A stretch of 64,000 nucleotides of DNA from CAVXNB01 sp963763085. Its GTDB lineage: Bacteria > Actinomycetota > Acidimicrobiia > Acidimicrobiales > Bog-793. Under the pieces are notes generated by a model. That model was not told the DNA's origin. It worked only from the letters and a program-made list of their open reading frames with translations, and ran no database searches. Shown piece by piece: positions 48,990-58,353 of the stretch (within the stretch, counting starts at the first letter, position 1; the number at the start of each line of letters is the position of its first letter). Made by a program: the position numbers and the translations under genes. The stretch lies in NCBI GenBank assembly GCA_963763085.1, contig CAVXNB010000001.1:1178001-1242000 (forward strand), written 5' to 3'.

Positions 48990-49222
48990 CCGATCGAGTC
49001 CCACTCCTGACGTTCTTCGACGAACGCCTGCCATTTGGCGGGGTCTTCGCGGAGCCGGCGATAGTCATCGTTCACGCCGCGCAGGAACTCTTGTCGTTCG
49101 AGGGCCTCGATCGCATCATGTAGGACAGATATGACGGTCGTCTTCCGAGTCCTGGCGAGGGAGTGCAATCGTTCGGAGTCGGGTCGGCGCACCCGGACTG
49201 TCGTCGTGTCCCCAGAAGCCAT
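48986..49222 (-). CDS. Antitoxin of the MazEF-type pair (ribbon-helix-helix-like)
   Basis: 78 residues. TTTVRVRRPDSERLHSLART begins with a beta-strand then helix, the ribbon-helix-helix pattern, followed by an acidic, tryptophan-bearing tail (DPAKWQAFVEERQEWDSIG) that would wrap the toxin. Upstream of the ATG, a TACAAT -10 and two TGTAGA copies 11 bases apart (plus-strand 49231-49236 and 49242-49247) form a likely autoregulated promoter. Confidence 0.8.
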   Translation of the reverse strand: MASGDTTTVRVRRPDSERLHSLARTRKTTVISVLHDAIEALERQEFLRGVNDDYRRLREDPAKWQAFVEERQEWDSIG

Positions 49223-49228
49223 GACTTC

Positions 49229-49247
49229 ATTGTAGACGAAATGTAGA
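49229..49247 (-). promoter_or_regulatory. Promoter and direct-repeat operator of the toxin-antitoxin operon
   Basis: On the minus strand TACAAT (49234-49229) lies six bases before the antitoxin ATG, so the transcript would be nearly leaderless. TCTACA occurs at 49247-49242 and 49236-49231, an 11-base helical-turn repeat overlapping the -10, as expected for a repressor binding in register. No good -35 is visible. Confidence 0.5.
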
Positions 49248-49271
49248 ATTGCTCACGAGGTCGCGACGTGT

Positions 49272-51347
49272 TCAGACCCGGGTCCAATGTCGGTGCCAGC
49301 CGATCGCCTCGATGAGCGAGGCCGAGAAACGACGAGTCGGCTTGTCGATCGTCACCACCCCCGGAGCATCCAATGCGATGCCGCAAGCCTTCAGTACGTC
49401 GCGACCCTGTCCCCAAGCGGCGATGGTCTTGGAATGTCGATACGCCTCCCCGAGGTTCACAGCAGCGTAGGGGTCCTGACCGACAATTTCGGCAGCCGGA
49501 CCGCCGGCCACGACGAGAGCGTCGTATTCGACCGACTGGGTCGTGAGCGCGCTCTTCGTGACCGTGACGGGGCCCTGCTCGGTCGAGATCGTCCCGCCGT
49601 GCGGGGCGATGATCACGACGGTCGCGCCCGCGGTCTCGAGTTGCTTTCGCACAAACGCCAAGCCAGTGCCGTCGACCCCGTCAGCAGCAAGGACGCCGAT
49701 GACGCGGCCGGTAATTGGCCCGGCTTCGAATGGAAGAAGAGACAGCGCCGGCGATGCCTCGACACCGCTTGCCGGCTTACCTTTGGGCGGCGCTGGCTTA
49801 CCGAGGTTGGCGGCGACACGGACGGCCAAGGGGGTCGCGACATTGGCCAGGTTCGCGAGCATCCGGTCCTTTATCTCGTCGTGCACGCATTTTCCCAGCT
49901 CGAACGAGAAAGCTGCCACGATGTGATCCTGCTCTGGCTCGCTCATGCTGTTCCAAAAGAGCGTGGCCTGGGAGTAATGGTCAGAGAACGACTTCGCGCG
50001 AGCTCGGACTCTCGGTCCCGATACCCGGCGCGGGACTTGCACGAAGCCGTCAATGCCAGCTGGGAACGGGCACCCACCTCCAAGCGAGTTGGGATTGTAC
50101 GGGCTAATACCCTCGGGAATCGCCTGCTGGCCAAAGCCATCACGTTGAGTGGTGTTGACGGGCGACTGCGGACGGTTAATAGGAAGTTGATCAAAATTTG
50201 GCCCACCTAGTCGGGTCAGCTGAGTATCTAGATAGGAGAAGTTGCGCGCCTGGAGGAGCGGGTCATCGGTGAAGTCGATCCCACGTGGCACATGCGCGGT
50301 GCAGAACGCCACCTGCTCGGTCTCGGCGAAATAATTCGTAGGATTGCGGTTCAAGGTAAGCCGCCCGATGATCTGGACCGGAGCAAGCTCCTCTGGGACG
50401 AGCTTCGTGGCGTCGAGCAGGTCGATCCCCGCGAAGGTCTGGCCGGCGGTGTCCTCGAAGACCTGAATCCCGAAGTCCCACTCGGGGAAGGCTCCCGCCT
50501 CGATGGAGTCCCAAAGGTCACGGCGGTGAAAATCGGGGTCGATTCCGCCGAGCTTCTGGGCTTCCTCCCAGACAAGCGAAGCCTTGCCCGCGACCGGCTT
50601 CCAGTGGAACTTGACCAGCGTCGTCGCCCCGCTCGAGTTCACTAAGCGGAAAGTGTGCACCCCGAAACCTTCCATCGTACGGAACGAGCGAGGAATCGCT
50701 CGGTCGGACATGACCCACATCAGCATGTGGGTACTCTCGGGAGCGAGCGACGCGAAGTCCCAGAAGGTGTCATGCGCGGTTTGGGCCTGTGGGATCTCCC
50801 GGTCAGGCTCCGGCTTTGCAGCATGAATCAGGTCCGGGAACTTGATGCCGTCCTGGATGAAGAACACCGGGATGTTGTTGCCGACGAGGTCCCAGTTCCC
50901 CTCGGTCGTGTAGAAGCGAGTAGCGAAGCCCCGAACGTCACGAGCAGTATCGGCTGAGCCTCTCGATCCAGCAACGGTCGAGAAGCGGACGAATACCGGC
51001 GTCTCGAGCGAGGTATCACAAAGTACCCGCGCACAGGTGAGAGTCTCGATTGACTGGGTCAGACGGAACGTCCCATGAGCGGCGGCGCCTCGAGCGTGAA
51101 CCACACGTTCGGGAATCCGCTCGTGATCGAAGTGCATTATCTTTTCCCGCAGGTGGAAATCGTCCAATAGCGCGGGACCCCGCTCACCTATCCGGAGGGT
51201 GTTGTCCGTGTCGTCGACTGGGACGCCCGCAGCCGTAGTCAGGGTGTCACCGCCTTGAGCCCACTCAGGCGCCACTGCCTCTTTCGGCGGTCCATTCGAG
51301 ATAGATGATCTGCGCCGACGCGCCGAGGATCCTGATGAGGACGCCAT
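49272..51347 (-). CDS. katE: Large-subunit catalase (KatE/HPII type)
   Basis: About 691 residues, the large clade-2 size. The distal His is in RVVHARGAAAHG, Asn in LVGNNIPVFFIQDG and the haem-ligand Tyr in RNFSYLDTQLTRLGGPNF. RFSTVAGSRGSADTARDVRG is also typical. A C-terminal flavodoxin/GATase-like domain (GRVIGVLAADGVDGTGLA, YDALVVAGGP) is present as in HPII. ATG 51347 follows AAAGG; the open frame to 51587 is not conserved-looking. Protects against hydrogen peroxide, fitting the stress genes nearby. Confidence 0.92.
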   Translation of the reverse strand: MASSSGSSARRRRSSISNGPPKEAVAPEWAQGGDTLTTAAGVPVDDTDNTLRIGERGPALLDDFHLREKIMHFDHERIPERVVHARGAAAHGTFRLTQSIETLTCARVLCDTSLETPVFVRFSTVAGSRGSADTARDVRGFATRFYTTEGNWDLVGNNIPVFFIQDGIKFPDLIHAAKPEPDREIPQAQTAHDTFWDFASLAPESTHMLMWVMSDRAIPRSFRTMEGFGVHTFRLVNSSGATTLVKFHWKPVAGKASLVWEEAQKLGGIDPDFHRRDLWDSIEAGAFPEWDFGIQVFEDTAGQTFAGIDLLDATKLVPEELAPVQIIGRLTLNRNPTNYFAETEQVAFCTAHVPRGIDFTDDPLLQARNFSYLDTQLTRLGGPNFDQLPINRPQSPVNTTQRDGFGQQAIPEGISPYNPNSLGGGCPFPAGIDGFVQVPRRVSGPRVRARAKSFSDHYSQATLFWNSMSEPEQDHIVAAFSFELGKCVHDEIKDRMLANLANVATPLAVRVAANLGKPAPPKGKPASGVEASPALSLLPFEAGPITGRVIGVLAADGVDGTGLAFVRKQLETAGATVVIIAPHGGTISTEQGPVTVTKSALTTQSVEYDALVVAGGPAAEIVGQDPYAAVNLGEAYRHSKTIAAWGQGRDVLKACGIALDAPGVVTIDKPTRRFSASLIEAIGWHRHWTRV

Positions 51348-51469
51348 GAATGGCCGCCTTTCTATTAGACCGAGCCCGGCATACCCGGCAAGCAGAGCTT
51401 CGAAACATCGAACGGAACCCCCGCAGGAACAGAGGCAGCCAAAGTGCGCTCGAGACCAATTGCATCTTC

Positions 51470-52282
51470 CTAACGGGAAGGTGTTGCGCTTGCTGAGCCT
51501 CGAGGAGATGGCTGACAGACCGGACACCAAAGCGAGGTCCGGCCGGCTATACGGCTCGTGCAAAGTGTGGCGCGGCAACGAGGGCACCGCGGGTTATCCA
51601 CGGCGCGCTGCGAGCTCAGCCATCTTGGCGTGCGTGGGATCTCTCCATGCTTGATCGACGTCCGGAGAGTGCGTTCCATCGCTTGACCGAGTGATCTGCG
51701 TTCCTGTTGCTCAAGATCAGTGAAGACGCGGCAGGGATGGATTTTCGCTCGCCAAAGAACCTCGTCTGTCAGCATGTTCCCGAGGCCGGCAATTAACTCC
51801 TGGTTCATGAGGAGGGACTTGAGTCCCGCGCGATGAGGCTCAAGGATGTGTTCCAGCTGTGCTCCCGTCAGCGCCGCGGCGTCGGGGCCCTGCGGACCTG
51901 TGACTCGCGTGATCTCGTCCGCGTCGTCGGCCAGCCAGAGGCCCCGCAGCTTGCGCTGGTCCCGATAGGCAAGTTCGCCACCGTCGACTTGCAGAAGCAC
52001 CCGGTCGAATCGGTGCTGATCGTCGTCGGGCCCCAGCCACTGGAGAGATCCCGTCATACCGAAGTGGATCAGCAGGGTCGGTCCGTCGGTGGGAGCCAGG
52101 AGCCACTTGCCGACCCTTTGAACCTGGACGAACCTTCGTCCTACAAGTCTCCGGACGAAATTATCGCTCGACCCGCCTCGTATCACGCCCGCGTCCCGCA
52201 CGACGACGGCGACTACCAGCTTCCCGACTGCGTATCGATCGAAGAGGCGGCGATATCCCTCCACGTCTGGCAGCTCTGGCAT
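51470..52282 (-). CDS. Fpg/Nei-family DNA glycosylase/AP lyase
   Basis: 270 residues. The N-terminus MPELPDVEGYRR supplies the catalytic Pro and Glu. HFGMTGSLQWLG, LLMNQELIAGLGNMLTDEVL (helix-two-turn-helix) and a C-terminal zinc finger with CPRCRATLC and CPVCQ pairs complete the family. Excises oxidised bases. DVEGYRR resembles the actinobacterial Nei/Fpg branch rather than classical MutM. Its ATG is 178 bases from the divergent acyl-CoA-dehydrogenase-like gene. Confidence 0.87.
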   Translation of the reverse strand: MPELPDVEGYRRLFDRYAVGKLVVAVVVRDAGVIRGGSSDNFVRRLVGRRFVQVQRVGKWLLAPTDGPTLLIHFGMTGSLQWLGPDDDQHRFDRVLLQVDGGELAYRDQRKLRGLWLADDADEITRVTGPQGPDAAALTGAQLEHILEPHRAGLKSLLMNQELIAGLGNMLTDEVLWRAKIHPCRVFTDLEQQERRSLGQAMERTLRTSIKHGEIPRTPRWLSSQRAVDNPRCPRCRATLCTSRIAGRTSLWCPVCQPSPRGSASATPSR

Positions 52283-52460
52283 GGACGCTATATACCCGCG
52301 CGCGGCAATCGTCCTATCGGCACTCGACTCCGAAACTGGCACTCGCCATCGCCCCGGTGCTTCCTCTGTGTGATTAGCCAGGACCTCGAGCGGGTAGAGC
52401 ACTGACCGCGCAAGCTTGCTGCCTTGCATACGCAGTCTTCGTCGTTGGAGAAGCCGAACC

Positions 52461-53480
52461 GTGGAGATAGCCGACCTTCCAAGTTGGGCCAGGACGCTGA
52501 CGAATGCTGCCCGGTCGGCAGGCGACGACGTCAAAGCCGACATCGCGCTGGCGGTCGAGTACGGCCGCCAGCTGCCCCAACCCGGGCGCGGCGCCACTCG
52601 GCTCCGGTGGGAAATACTCGCAGCGGTCGCCGCACAGGACCTCACTGCCGGGCGAGTCCTCGAGGCGCACAGTGACGCGCTGGCAATTCTCGACGAAGCC
52701 GGTATGCCGGCTCCCGACGGTTCTTGGGGAGTATTCGCGGCCGAGGCACCTGGGGCACGCGTGGATGTCGTTTCAGTTGAGGGTGAGGAAGTGCGGCTTG
52801 GTGGCACCCAGCCATGGTGCTCGCTGGCAGGCTTTCTCGATCACGCTCTGGTGAGCGCGTATTTCGGCGACGAGCGCGGCCTCTTCGCCGTCGATCTCGA
52901 CCAAAGCTCCGTCGTTGTCGATCACTCCAGTGCTTGGATAGCTCGCGGGCTTCGCAACGTAACGAGCTGTCCCGTGCACTTCCAGGCCGCTCCCGCACGA
53001 CCTGTGGGAGTGCCTGGGTGGTATCTGTCGCGTCCCGGGTTCGCGTGGGGCGGAATGGGAGTGGCTGCTTGCTGGTACGGAGGGATGTCCGCCGTGGCAG
53101 CGACCGTTCAGCGGGCCTGTGCGAAGCGAGTCGGTGAGCTCTCGGCGGCCTACATCGGATCGGTCGACGTAGCGCTGCACGGCGCTCGCGTCACGTTGTT
53201 CGACGCGGCGCGCCTAGTTGATGGCGGGGAGGCGTCCGGACTCCGAGGCGAGATTCTGGCCCTCCGCGTCCGTGCAGTCGTCGCAAACGCGGTCGAGAAG
53301 ATCCTGACCCTGTCGAGCCATGCTCTCGGTCCAGCTCCGATGGCCTTTGACGAGCTACATGCGCGCCGCGTAGCCGATCTCGACCTCTACGTGAGACAGC
53401 ACCACGCCGAGCGCGACCTTGCCGCGCTGGGCGAAGCCCTTTCGCGAGACTGCACCGCGGGGACTGAACGTGGTCTTTGA
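52461..53480 (+). CDS. Acyl-CoA dehydrogenase-like protein
   Basis: About 339 residues, shorter than the usual 380. AVAAQDLTAGRVLEAHSDAL, GSWGVFAAEAPGARVDV and GMGVAACWYGGMSAVAATVQ give an acyl-CoA dehydrogenase fold. I see no convincing catalytic Glu, so it may act on a non-CoA substrate or be structural. GTG 52461 follows GGAGAAG. It overlaps the PIG-L/methyltransferase gene by 11 bases, and this gene pair plus a GT2 is found together elsewhere, suggesting one pathway. Confidence 0.72.
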   Translation: MEIADLPSWARTLTNAARSAGDDVKADIALAVEYGRQLPQPGRGATRLRWEILAAVAAQDLTAGRVLEAHSDALAILDEAGMPAPDGSWGVFAAEAPGARVDVVSVEGEEVRLGGTQPWCSLAGFLDHALVSAYFGDERGLFAVDLDQSSVVVDHSSAWIARGLRNVTSCPVHFQAAPARPVGVPGWYLSRPGFAWGGMGVAACWYGGMSAVAATVQRACAKRVGELSAAYIGSVDVALHGARVTLFDAARLVDGGEASGLRGEILALRVRAVVANAVEKILTLSSHALGPAPMAFDELHARRVADLDLYVRQHHAERDLAALGEALSRDCTAGTERGL

Positions 53481-54816
53481 TCATCTCGAGGAGGGCACGC
53501 CTGAGTCCTGCTGGCAAGCGAGCGCGCTCGCCTCACTCCTCAAGATCGAGGCGCCGGGCTCAGGAGCACGATTGCTGGTCGTCGCCGCACACCCCGACGA
53601 CGAGTCGCTCGGTGTCGGGGGCCTGATCGCTGCCGCAACAGCGGGTGGAGCAATGGTCGACGTGCTCGTCGCGACTGATGGCGAGGGATCCCATCCTCGT
53701 TCCTCGACGCAGACGCCCCGAACACTCGGCCGGCGGAGGCGAAGCGAGTGTTCGCGTGCGCTAGCCGTCCTCTCCCCGACTATCCGTCCCGTCTTCCTCG
53801 GAATGAGCGACGGGGATCTGCAACATCACAAGTCACAGTTGATCAAGGAGATTTCGCACCGGGCTGCGGGCTACTCTCACGTGCTCTCTCCTTGGAGCGC
53901 CGACGGCCATCCCGACCACGAAGCGTGCGGAGAGGCGGTACATATCGCTTTGCGAGGTCGATATGGCGTCAAACATTGGCAGTACCCGATCTGGGCATGG
54001 CACTGGGCTGACCCGGGCTCATCCGACCTGCCCTGGGACCGGTTGGTTCGATTCGACATCGGCGGGGCCGCGAAGTGCGCGAAAGAGGACGCCCTTGGCT
54101 GCTACCAAAGCCAGATCAAGTCTCTCTCAGATCTGCTTGGCGACGAGGCGGTGCTCGGACCACACGTACTGTCGCACTTCCAACGTGATTTCGAGGTCGT
54201 CATCACAGAACCGAATGAGCCCTTGGCGGGCGAGGGCGCGTACTTCGACGCGCTGTACGCGGCCTCGCCTGACCCATGGGGCCTGGAGGAACGCTTCTAC
54301 GAGAAGCGCAAGCGGGATCTCGTTATAGCCAGCTTGCCGAGACTCCGTTTTCGACGCGCCTTCGAACCGGGCTGCGCCACGGGACTGTTGACCGAGCGGC
54401 TCGGCGATCGCTGTGAGGAGGTCGTCGCTTGGGACGGCGCCGAGTTGGCACTAAGGCAAGCTCGTGAGCGGCTACGGGGATCGGATGCGTTCCACCTCGA
54501 GCGCCGGCGTATCCCGGCCGACTGGCCAGCTGGCGAGTTCGACCTTGTAGTGCTGAGCGAGGTCGCCTACTACTGCGCCGATCTGGACCAGCTCGTGGAA
54601 CGGACGATCGGAGCCTTGTCATCCGACGGCGTCGTCGTCGGCTGTCACTGGCGTCGTCCCGCACCCGACCACCCGCTCACTGCCGAGCAGGTGCATGCCG
54701 CAATATCTGCGAGCCCTCTCCGCCGTGTCGTTCATCACGAGGAGGAGGACTTCCTGCTTGACGTTTGGACACGGACCGGCCAATCGGTTGCTTCCGCCGA
54801 AGGGTTGCTCGCGTGA
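53470..54816 (+). CDS. Bifunctional PIG-L deacetylase/SAM-dependent methyltransferase
   Basis: About 448 residues with two enzymes. The N-terminal half has the PIG-L zinc motif VVAAHPDDESLGVGG and later SADGHPDHEACGEAV, as in GlcNAc- and mycothiol-type deacetylases. The C-terminal half (from YFDALYAASPDPWGLEERFY) is a NodS-like methyltransferase with FEPGCATGLLTERL and FDLVVLSEVAYYC. Such a fusion would deacetylate an N-acetyl sugar and then methylate the product. GTG 53470 overlaps the upstream stop. Confidence 0.85.
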   Translation: MVFDHLEEGTPESCWQASALASLLKIEAPGSGARLLVVAAHPDDESLGVGGLIAAATAGGAMVDVLVATDGEGSHPRSSTQTPRTLGRRRRSECSRALAVLSPTIRPVFLGMSDGDLQHHKSQLIKEISHRAAGYSHVLSPWSADGHPDHEACGEAVHIALRGRYGVKHWQYPIWAWHWADPGSSDLPWDRLVRFDIGGAAKCAKEDALGCYQSQIKSLSDLLGDEAVLGPHVLSHFQRDFEVVITEPNEPLAGEGAYFDALYAASPDPWGLEERFYEKRKRDLVIASLPRLRFRRAFEPGCATGLLTERLGDRCEEVVAWDGAELALRQARERLRGSDAFHLERRRIPADWPAGEFDLVVLSEVAYYCADLDQLVERTIGALSSDGVVVGCHWRRPAPDHPLTAEQVHAAISASPLRRVVHHEEEDFLLDVWTRTGQSVASAEGLLA

Positions 54817-55511
54817 TCCATGCGATTGGCATCGTGGTGCCCGCCTCGAACGAAGAAGACGAGATCGGAAGCTGCCTCGACGCATTGGCAAGAGCGCGCA
54901 CCCACCTTCTCCGAACCGGTAGGCGACGAGTCGATGTCCGAGTCGTAGTAGCCCTCGATTCCTGCGTGGACGGGACGAAGGCGCTGGTGGACGGACACGG
55001 CGTCGAGAGCGTCGTCTGCACCGCCGGCCAGGTGGGCACCGCTAGGGCGATCGGGACAGAGCATCTGCTCGACGAAACGGCATTTTCGGGCTCCCAGCTC
55101 TGGCTGGCGCACACCGACGCGGATTCGGTGGTCCCGCACGACTGGCTGACAAGGATGCTCGATGAGGCCGAGAGCGGAGCCCACCTCGTTCTGGGAACGG
55201 TTCTCCCGTTGCCTGGCCTGGCTAGTTACACAGAGCAAGCGTGGTTTGGCCGCCATCGGCTCCGTGCCGACCATCCGCACGTGCACGGAGCCAACCTTGG
55301 CATCCGCGCCGATGCCTATGTCGCAGCTGGAGGGTGGCGGTGTCTTGCGACCGGAGAGGACGTCGCTCTGGCGGAAAGTGCTGCATCGATCGAGCGCCTG
55401 AAGATCGCGAGAAAGGCAGACATGCCAGTGAGCACAAGCGTTCGTATGCAGGGACGCGCTCCCGGCGGCTTCTCGAGCTACCTGCGAGGGATCGATCTGA
55501 GTCATGCGTGA
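54813..55511 (+). CDS. Family 2 glycosyltransferase
   Basis: 232 residues. IGIVVPASNEEDEIGSCLDA is the GT2 nucleotide-sugar entrance, VRVVVALDSCVDGTKALV follows, and the DxD-like WLAHTDADSVVPHDWL is the metal site. HVHGANLGIRADAYVAAGGW and ATGEDVALAES close the catalytic pocket. No membrane helices, so it is cytosolic. GTG 54813 overlaps the previous stop (GTGA). Confidence 0.83.
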   Translation: MIHAIGIVVPASNEEDEIGSCLDALARARTHLLRTGRRRVDVRVVVALDSCVDGTKALVDGHGVESVVCTAGQVGTARAIGTEHLLDETAFSGSQLWLAHTDADSVVPHDWLTRMLDEAESGAHLVLGTVLPLPGLASYTEQAWFGRHRLRADHPHVHGANLGIRADAYVAAGGWRCLATGEDVALAESAASIERLKIARKADMPVSTSVRMQGRAPGGFSSYLRGIDLSHA

Positions 55512-57280
55512 GGAGCCCTCGGTCGAGTTCCCGCCTCATGCATTGCGGGATTATGCGCTCCTCGCCGACGGCGAGCGCGGTGCCCTCATCGGACCGCGAG
55601 GAGACCTGGCCTGGCTGTGCCTGCCTGCCTGGGACTCTGACGCGGTCTTCTCGACCCTCATTGGCGGCAGCGGTCACTACGCCATAACCCCGGTCGATCC
55701 TTTTACCTGGGGTGGCTACTACGCTCCCCGAGCGCTTGTATGGAACAGTAGGTGGGTCACAACGCGGGGCATTGTCGAGAGCCGCGAAGCGCTTGCTTTG
55801 CCGGGCGACCTCGACACGGCCGTCATCCTCCGTCGGATCACGGTCGTAGAAGGCGTCGTCCGGCTACGCGTCGTGCTCGATGTTCGAGCCGGGTTCGGCG
55901 TCGATTCGATGCACCGTACCCACCGCGACGAGGATGGCATCTGGACAGGGCGGTCAGGAGCCGTGAGGTTTCGTTGGTCCGGAGCACAGAGCGCCCACCG
56001 AGCCGGCTCTGGGCCCCTGACCTTCGAGCTCGATCTCAAAGCAGGAGAGACTCACGACCTCGTCCTCGAGCTTGGCGAAGGCAAATTGGCGTCGGAGCTC
56101 GCGGATGCGGACGCTCTGTGGAGCTCGACGGAAGAGACCTGGCGGGAAATCGTGCCGGAGCTCAGCGACGACCTGCTCGGTCGACGCGACGCGGAACATG
56201 CGCTGGCGGTGCTGCGCGGGTTGACCAGCGCACACCATGGGATGGTGGCCGCGGCGACGATGAGCCTTCCCGAGCGCGCGGATCAGAATCGGAACTACGA
56301 CTATCGCTACGCGTGGATCCGAGATCAGTGCTACGCCGGCATTGCCGTTGCGAGGCACGGCCACTTCCCGTTGCTCGACGCGGCTGTGAATTTCGTTTCG
56401 GAACGCCTCCTGGCGGACGGACCGGAGCTCAAGCCGGCCTATACCGTTCGCGGCGGCCCCGTCCCGTCCGAACGAGTCTTGTCGCACCTGCAGGGCTATC
56501 CAGGAGGTACCGACAAGGTTGGGAATTGGGTCAATCAGCAGTTTCAACTCGATGCCTTCGGCGAGGCGCTCGAGCTGTTTGCAGCAGCGTGCACTGGGAG
56601 ATCGTCTCGATGCCGGCCAGTGGAACGCGGTCGAGGTGGCGGCTTCTGCTATCGAATCGCGCTGGCAAGAGCCCGATGCGGGCATCTGGGAGATCGACTC
56701 CGAGCGTTGGGCGCACTCGCGCCTGACATGTGTCTCCGGCTTGCGGGCGATCGCGGCAGTGGCCCCGAGGTCGCAGTCCGGGCACTGGAGCGCGCTGGCC
56801 GATGCGATCCTGGCTGACGTTTCCTCCGATTGTCTCCATCCAACGGGTCGCTGGCAGCGGGCCCCGGGCGATCCGCGGATCGATGCGTCCCTGCTGCTCC
56901 CCGGTATCCGAGGGGCGCTGCCCGTTGCCGATCCTCGGAGCGTCGCGACCATTGCCGCCGTTGAATCAGAACTGGTCGAGGAGGAGTATGTCTATCGCTT
57001 TCGCCCCGATGGAAGGCCGCTCGGCGAGGCCGAGGGAGCTTTCCTGCTGTGCGGATTCTTCCTTGCGCTCGCCAAGCACCAGCAGGGCGATCTTCTCCAA
57101 GCGCGAGCGCTCTACGAGCGCAATCGAAGTGCTTGTGGCACGCCTGGGCTCATGGCCGAGGAATTCGATGTGTGTCAACGACAACTGCGCGGAAACCTTC
57201 CTCAGGCGTTCGTTCATGCCGTGCTGCTCGAGTGCTCCGCCGCGCTCCGCATGGGAGTGCCCGACCCGCGCTGCGCTTAA
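55504..57280 (+). CDS. Glycoside hydrolase family 15 (glucoamylase/trehalase-like), one frameshift
   Basis: About 590 residues. The N-terminal beta-sandwich (DYALLADGERGALIGPRGDL) leads to the (alpha/alpha) barrel with DQNRNYDYRYAWIRDQCYAG, LSHLQGYPGGTDKVGNWVNQ and EEEYVYRFRP, typical GH15 signatures holding the catalytic acid region. A shift at about 56580-56590 separates LFAAA from RALGDRLDAGQWNAVEVA. ATG 55504 overlaps the GT2 stop by eight bases. It may trim a glucan or trehalose-like product of the cluster. Confidence 0.8.
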
Positions 57281-57345
57281 GCGGGCATCGCACAGGAGCT
57301 TCTACAGCAGGGACAACCGGTTCATACGAGATCTGAGGAGGATTC

Positions 57346-58353
57346 ATGCAGCAGTCGAAGGTGGCTTTAGTGACAGGGGCATCAGCAGGAGTCGGACGTG
57401 CGACCGCCGTCGCGCTGGCGGAGCACGGCTTCGACCTGGCATTGCTCGCACGAGGTGATGCGGGGCTGCGAGCGACGGTAGCCGAGATCGAAGGAAAGGG
57501 TCAGCGGGCGCTCGCCATTCCGACCGACGTCGCCGACTATGGGCAGGTCGATCGGGCAGCGTCGCTGACAGAAGAGGAGCTCGGTCCCATCGAGGTGTGG
57601 ATCAACGACGCAATGACGACGAGCTTCTCACCCCTCGCCGACACTGAGCCAGACGACTTCCGCCGGGCAATCGAGGTCACCTTCCTCGGACAGGCCTGGG
57701 GAACGATGGCCGCTCTCGAGCGCATGCGCCCGCGCGACCGCGGGAACGTCGTCAACGTCGGTTCGGCCCTCGCCTTCATCGGCATCCCCTTGCAGGCGGC
57801 CTACTGCTCGGCGAAGTTCGCGTGTCGGGGCTTCTTCGAGTCGACGCGAGCGGAGTTGATCCACGACGGGAGCCACGTCCGCCTCTCGATGGTGCACCTA
57901 CCCGCGGTCAATACACCACAGTTCGATTGGTGTCACACCACGATGGATCGGCATCCCCAACCGGTTCCACCGATCTATCAACCAGAGGTGCCCGCAAAGT
58001 ACATCGTCGAGGTGGCCCTTGATGGAAGGCGATCCCGAATCGTCGGCTCATGGAACAAGATGCTTGTCGCGGCTGGGCAAGTAGCTCCCGGGTTCGGCAA
58101 CCAGTACGCAGCCCTTGGGGCTTGGGACTCCCAACTCACCGATCAACCAATCGATCGAGATCGTCCCGACAACCTTCGTTGCCCTGCCGACAGCACGCGC
58201 GACGCCGGGGCACGAGGAATCTTTGGTCATGAGGCTCGTGGATTCCTCGACCCGAACTTCCTGAAGACGCTTCCAAAGACCGGGAGAACCCTGATGGCTG
58301 CCGCGGTCGCAACAGCGCGAGACCGGCGCTGGCGAGTGACCGTCGAGAGATGA
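57346..58353 (+). CDS. Short-chain dehydrogenase/reductase
   Basis: 335 residues, the long SDR type. ALVTGASAGVGRATAVALAE is the cofactor loop, NDAMTT replaces the usual NNAG, and VGSALAFIGIPLQAAYCSAK carries the Ser-Tyr-Lys triad. The C-terminal extension of about 90 residues (including GRRSRIVGSWNKMLVAAGQV) is typical of membrane-attached SDRs. A strong ribosome site GAGGAGG precedes ATG 57346. It oxidises or reduces an unknown alcohol. Confidence 0.87.
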   Translation: MQQSKVALVTGASAGVGRATAVALAEHGFDLALLARGDAGLRATVAEIEGKGQRALAIPTDVADYGQVDRAASLTEEELGPIEVWINDAMTTSFSPLADTEPDDFRRAIEVTFLGQAWGTMAALERMRPRDRGNVVNVGSALAFIGIPLQAAYCSAKFACRGFFESTRAELIHDGSHVRLSMVHLPAVNTPQFDWCHTTMDRHPQPVPPIYQPEVPAKYIVEVALDGRRSRIVGSWNKMLVAAGQVAPGFGNQYAALGAWDSQLTDQPIDRDRPDNLRCPADSTRDAGARGIFGHEARGFLDPNFLKTLPKTGRTLMAAAVATARDRRWRVTVER

